In this document: in pieces, positions 50,331-64,000 of the stretch
Layout of the letters: each line of letters begins with the position of its first letter
Position numbering within the stretch: the first letter of the stretch is position 1
Source: Manis javanica
Lineage: Eukaryota > Chordata > Mammalia > Pholidota > Manidae
Assembly (NCBI RefSeq): GCF_040802235.1
Contig: NC_133157.1
Span: 34,934,501 to 34,998,500, forward strand
Reading direction: 5' to 3'
Length of the DNA: 64,000 bases
Program-made: the position numbers and the translations under genes
The notes under the pieces: model-generated
Databases searched by the model: none
The model's input: only the letters and a program-made list of their open reading frames with translations
Told to the model about the DNA's origin: nothing

Positions 50331-50336
50331 AATAAA
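50331..50336 (+). terminator. HINT2 polyadenylation signal AATAAA
   Basis: A perfect AATAAA 71 bp after the HINT2 TGA, followed by a T-rich stretch ('cttgttttccttcaattttgg'-like), as expected for cleavage about 15-25 bp downstream. Confidence 0.85.
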
Positions 50337-50939
50337 CTTGTTTTCCTTCAATTTTGGATCCCTGTCTCAAATATATGAAGATTTATGCCATAAATAGGAA
50401 AGAAAACAGATTCAAGGTTGTAATCCCCCTTCACTATGGTCTGTGATCCCCTTCATTATGGTCTGAGTGAGAGACACTAAGGAGACCCAAGTTGTTAAAG
50501 AAGTATTTGCCTATAGAACTCTGAGACCTCATGACTAGTGGTCCACCTGGACCAAACTTCCAGAAAATTAGTAGTAGGAAAAAGCCTGAATGAGTAGGAG
50601 AGAAAATCAGGAGCGAGACTTGCTCAATCCTGGCCTTTACTCACATACCAACCCAAGTTTAAAGGGGGCTGAAAAGGGTCAGTGTGAGGGCCTTTTATTG
50701 GCGAAGTAATCACACCAGAAAAAGCTACCTTTTGACTAATTCCTCTCACCAATTTGCTTTTAAACTGTTGTCTGATGTGTTCATCCTTAAAATTTTTGGA
50801 GGGCCCTCCCCCCAGTTTTTTGAGAATGAAGTAAGAGGAAGCTACTGTTGCTCCTACATAAACAGACCAAGTAAGAGTTTTTTCTGAGCCCTGTGCCTGT
50901 TTCCAATACAAAGAACCACGTTAGAAAGTCTCAGAAGAC

Positions 50940-51171
50940 TCACACTTGGGTATGGAGGGCGCGGCCTTCAGTCAGCGGAACCTTAAAAGCCGGGCTGAGG
51001 CGGAATGGGGTCCGGACGTAAAGTGAACACAGATCGGCGACCGGTTTGACTTCCGCCCTGCTTAGAATTTGTCCCCGCCCCCACGCCCTACATCCGCCCA
51101 AGCTCTAGTCCTGCGCATGTTCCAGGAATTATTTGCCTTCTCTATGGCAACCCTGTAGCCGCTGTCTGAGG
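50940..51171 (+). promoter_or_regulatory. SPAG8 promoter region with an X-box half-site
   Basis: A CpG-rich block just upstream of the SPAG8 ATG contains 'ctatggcaacc'. ATGGCAAC at 51144-51151 is the better half of the RFX-bound X-box, only about 20 bp before the start codon. RFX factors drive many axonemal genes, and SPAG8 is sperm/cilia-associated. There is no second half-site of equal quality, so this is suggestive only. Confidence 0.4.
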
Positions 51172-53522
51172 ATGGAGACCACCGAGTCCACGGAGGAATC
51201 GCAGTTGCGGTGAGAGTCGCAGCTCTGAATGCAGGCGTAAGGGGACAGGAAGGTCAGCGGAATTCCTCTGCTGCACTTTTGACAACTTTGACGCATTCGC
51301 TTTCTTTCAGATCTTTAGATGTACAGCCCAACTCCGATGGACTAGGGTTCACTTCAGAACCGTTTACTTCGGACAGTGGCCCTAGATCAGCTCTGAGAGC
51401 CGCAGCTAGAGCAGCTGCCGCAGCTGCTGCGGCCTCTGCAACCGCCACCACCGCCAAAGCAGCTGCATTAGCTACAAAGACCCCAGCTGTCTACGCTGAG
51501 CCAAGCCTCCTCACGGCGCCCTTCTCTAACACACTTTTTGGGGATCCCTGCACCAGACCCAGCCTTACCCACAGGATAGGCCATGGGAGACTTGGCTTTG
51601 AGCCTGTCTATGTTTCCTGTCTTGCTCAGGATCCCTGTACTACACATGACATTAGCTCCAGCTCTGGCCCTGGCCATGGTTATGGTCGAGGCACCTGTTC
51701 TGATTCTGGCTCTGGCCCTGGCCATGGTTATGGTCGAGGCACCTGTTCTGATTCTGGCTCTGGCCCTGACCGTGGCTCCAGTCCTGGCCATGGTTATGGT
51801 CAAGGCACCAATTCTGATTCTGGCCCTGGCCCTGGCCGTGGCTCCGGTCCTGGCCATGGTTATGGTCAAGGCACCGGTTCTGATTCTGGCTCTGGCCCTG
51901 CCCGTGGCTCCGGTCCTGGCCATGGTTATGGTCAAGGCACCGGTTCTGATTCTGCCTCTGGTCCTGACCATAGTTTTGGTCAAGGTACTGGCCCTGATTC
52001 TGGCCCTGGTCCTGTCCCTGACTCTAGGCCTAGTCCAGGCTGTGACCATGACCCTGAGCTCAGCCCCTATGCTCTTTCATGCTGCAGAAACCCCAGGACA
52101 GATCTGATTCCTAATTGTGTCTCTTGGAGTCACTACGGTCACTGGGACACTCAAAAACAACCACCCTGGAAATTTTTGCAAGTCTCAGAACCTGGTGCCC
52201 GGGGGCTATGGAAGCCCCACAAGGTTGAAGGGAAGTGTAAGATTCTCAGTGAAACATTGCCACGTGGCCAGTGCCTTCTCTACAACTGGGAGGAAGAGGT
52301 ATTAAGGTTATGAGCTGCTCCCTTTTCCTGAAGGCTGACCCCAATTTCTTGGGGGAGGCAGTAGTGTATGATGAGGGTGGGTATCAGGAAGGATATCCTG
52401 GTCACTCAACTTGGGCCCACAGAGAGCCACCAACCACCTGGATCAAGTCCCAAGCATGCAAGATGGCTCTGAGAGTTTCTTCTTCCGCCATGGACACCAG
52501 GGACTGCTGACCATGCACCTACAGTCACCCATGTCTTTTAGCACCACCCAAAAAGATTCATACCGGCCCCCGGGAAAGCATTATCAGCCAGTTCGAGGTG
52601 TGAAGCATGAGAGAATGGGCCAGAATGAATCCATTAGTCAGACAAAAAAGAGAAGAAAGAATTTTTGGTGGGACTATTGATTGTCTGATGGGTATAAGGG
52701 CAAACCCTCACAATTTTCCTTCCTTTTCTCAAATTTGTTTCTTCTGGGCCTGCTTCTTAACCAGACTCCTCCAGTCTCCACTCTCTGCCCTCCCACAGGG
52801 AAGCGTGAAGCCATGCTGGAGATGCTCCTGCACCACCAGATCTGGTGAGAGGCTGGGTGAATGGGATTGGAGAGGGGGAGGACAAAACCCAGGGAAGAAT
52901 GGCCTTGACACCCTTCAGGACTACACAGTAAAGAGGTGAGGTCAGAGCAGGAACCCACAAGGAATCACTTTGAGGTTGAGTCTGTGACACACCATGACTA
53001 TCAAAAGGAGCTGGTGCAAGCAGGACCTCCTGCCCCAACAAAGGTGAGAACCCATCCCACCCCACTTACACAGCTGAGCTCTGACAGGCTGTGGGAAATC
53101 AGTGAGCCCAGAGGTTGAGAAAGGGACCCTAAGGTCAAGAGTTCCTCACTCTCTCCCCTTCACAGCCTCATGACTACTGTCAGGAGCAGCCTGAAACCTT
53201 CTGGATACAGAGGGCACCACAGCTACCGGTGTGTGAGAGTGACTAGGTGATGGTAGTGGGGGAGAAAAGGAGGGGAAGAGGCTGTTCTCTTTTGGGTTGG
53301 CAGAGAGCAGGATCTGTCCTCATTCTGGCACTCCTCCAGGGTGTCAGTAACATCAAGACACTGGATACACCATTCCGGAAAAACTGCAGCTTCTCAACAC
53401 CAGTGCCTTTGTCTCTGGGGCAGCCTTTGTCCTATGAACCTGAGACTCATTCCCCCCAATTAGGAGAAATCTCTTCCCTTGCCTGTCAAGGTGGTGGAGG
53501 GGGTAGAAATACTCCTGTCTAA
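51172..53522 (+). CDS. SPAG8: SPAG8, sperm-associated antigen 8
   Basis: A testis and motile-cilium protein, reported as a microtubule-associated/inner protein of axonemal doublets and a partner of FHL5 in spermiogenesis. Seven exons: 51172-51209, 51311-52298, 52423-52597, 52799-52844, 52929-53043, 53166-53228 and 53340-53522. GT-AG throughout; 536 codons, 535 residues. Order: METTESTEES start; an Ala-rich stretch near residues 41-70; the conserved 'GRLGFEPVYVSCLAQDPC'; a Gly/Pro/Ser repeat domain (about 125-250); then the conserved C-terminal part with 'RGLWKPHKVEGKCKILSE', 'CLLYNWEEE', 'NHLDQVPSMQDGSESFFF', 'FEVESVTHHDY' and 'TLDTPFRKNCSFSTPVPLS'. From memory human forms are about 426-485 residues; the extra length is in the repeat. 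It lies convergent with NPR2: the stop codons are 493 bp apart, so the 3'-UTRs may overlap. Confidence 0.94.
51655..52025 (+). repeat. Coding tandem repeat of SPAG8
   Basis: The first two units are 48 bp (GPGHGYGRGTCSDSGS); later units are about 66-72 bp (GPGRGSGPGHGYGQGTGSDS). Hexamer 'ggccct' and 'tctggc' sub-repeats underlie both. The array stays open in a second + frame and on the minus strand, which produces long misleading frames at 51583-52107 (+) and 51468-52049 (-). Confidence 0.93.
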
Positions 53523-54014
53523 GCATTGAGGAGGGAAGTGGAATGTGAAATATGGGATCTATTTCTATCTATACTGGAGAGGTGGGGAGGAAGTGAATTC
53601 TGTCTGTATTTGAAGAAATGTCCTTACATAAAGGGTTCTTTCTCATCCTGAGACTACTAATTCAGTGATTCTGTGAGTTACTGTGTCCACACTCATAACT
53701 TTCCCTTGGAGTTGCTCCTAACCGGAACTATGACACCATGACATTTCCTGTTATGTTATATTTGGCCAAAATATTCTGGTTTAGATACAGATATTTACAG
53801 ATAGTAGGGAAGAAGGGGACTAGGCCAGAGAGGGGCAGGTCTATGTACAGGGCTGAGCTGCAAAGGGCAACAACTTCCACATAGGCTAGGATTTTGTGCA
53901 TGTTGGTTTCCATCTCCTGTGACAATGTCTATTTCTGGTGTGTGGAGAGATGGTGGCCATTGCCCACCCAGGTACCAGCAGCAGGAGATTGTCTGAGTTG
54001 AAAAGAAGTGGGGC

Positions 54015-64000
<9,986 letters not shown>

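Noticed and set aside
51468-52107. Long alternative-frame and antisense open frames over SPAG8
   Set aside because: They exist because the tandem repeat lacks stops in several frames; no splice or family evidence supports them.

Overview
This is a mammalian nuclear genomic window. The genes are split into small exons with GT-AG introns, the promoters are CpG-rich, and the spaces between genes hold old MIR, L2 and L1 repeats. The gene content matches the conserved block on human chromosome 9p13.3, read in the opposite direction: an olfactory-receptor pseudogene (+), TMEM8B (-), FAM221B (+, broken), HINT2 (+), SPAG8 (+) and NPR2 (-). I found no primate Alu, rodent B1/B2, carnivore tRNA-Lys SINE or ruminant BovB/Bov-tA copies. 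The one fairly young repeat is an L1 3' end of a style common in laurasiatherian mammals. A laurasiatherian with few young SINEs (for example a pangolin) is my guess; it is inference only.

Layout. 1-3.8 kb is intergenic. 3.8-4.8 kb holds a dead OR13-like olfactory receptor. 4.8-8.8 kb is intergenic and dominated by L2 fragments. 9.27-35.9 kb is TMEM8B on the minus strand: 13 coding exons whose reconstructed junctions stay in frame for about 928 codons, with a second start that gives a 472-residue form. Its introns hold an L1 3' fragment, a probable retroviral pol remnant and several MIR/L2 copies. 36 kb is the CpG-rich TMEM8B promoter. 38.6-45.0 kb is FAM221B, with recognisable exons but several independent lesions. 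47.6-50.3 kb is HINT2 (5 exons, 163 residues) behind a promoter with five CCAAT boxes. 51.2-53.5 kb is SPAG8 (7 exons, 535 residues). 54.0-62.9 kb is NPR2 on the minus strand; 20 exons are visible (756 residues), and the first exons lie beyond the right edge.

These genes do not form an operon or pathway; they are neighbours by conserved synteny. NPR2 is the CNP receptor guanylyl cyclase, HINT2 a mitochondrial nucleotide phosphoramidase, SPAG8 an axonemal/sperm protein and TMEM8B a membrane glycoprotein with an EGF-like module.

Most worth a second look: the multiply broken FAM221B, a 48-bp in-frame tandem duplication of the HINT2 exon-1 splice donor, a local duplication scar inside FAM221B, the expanded repeat domain of SPAG8, RFX/X-box-like sites near two cilia/testis-type genes, and the lack of young SINEs. 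I saw no clear previously undescribed biological system.
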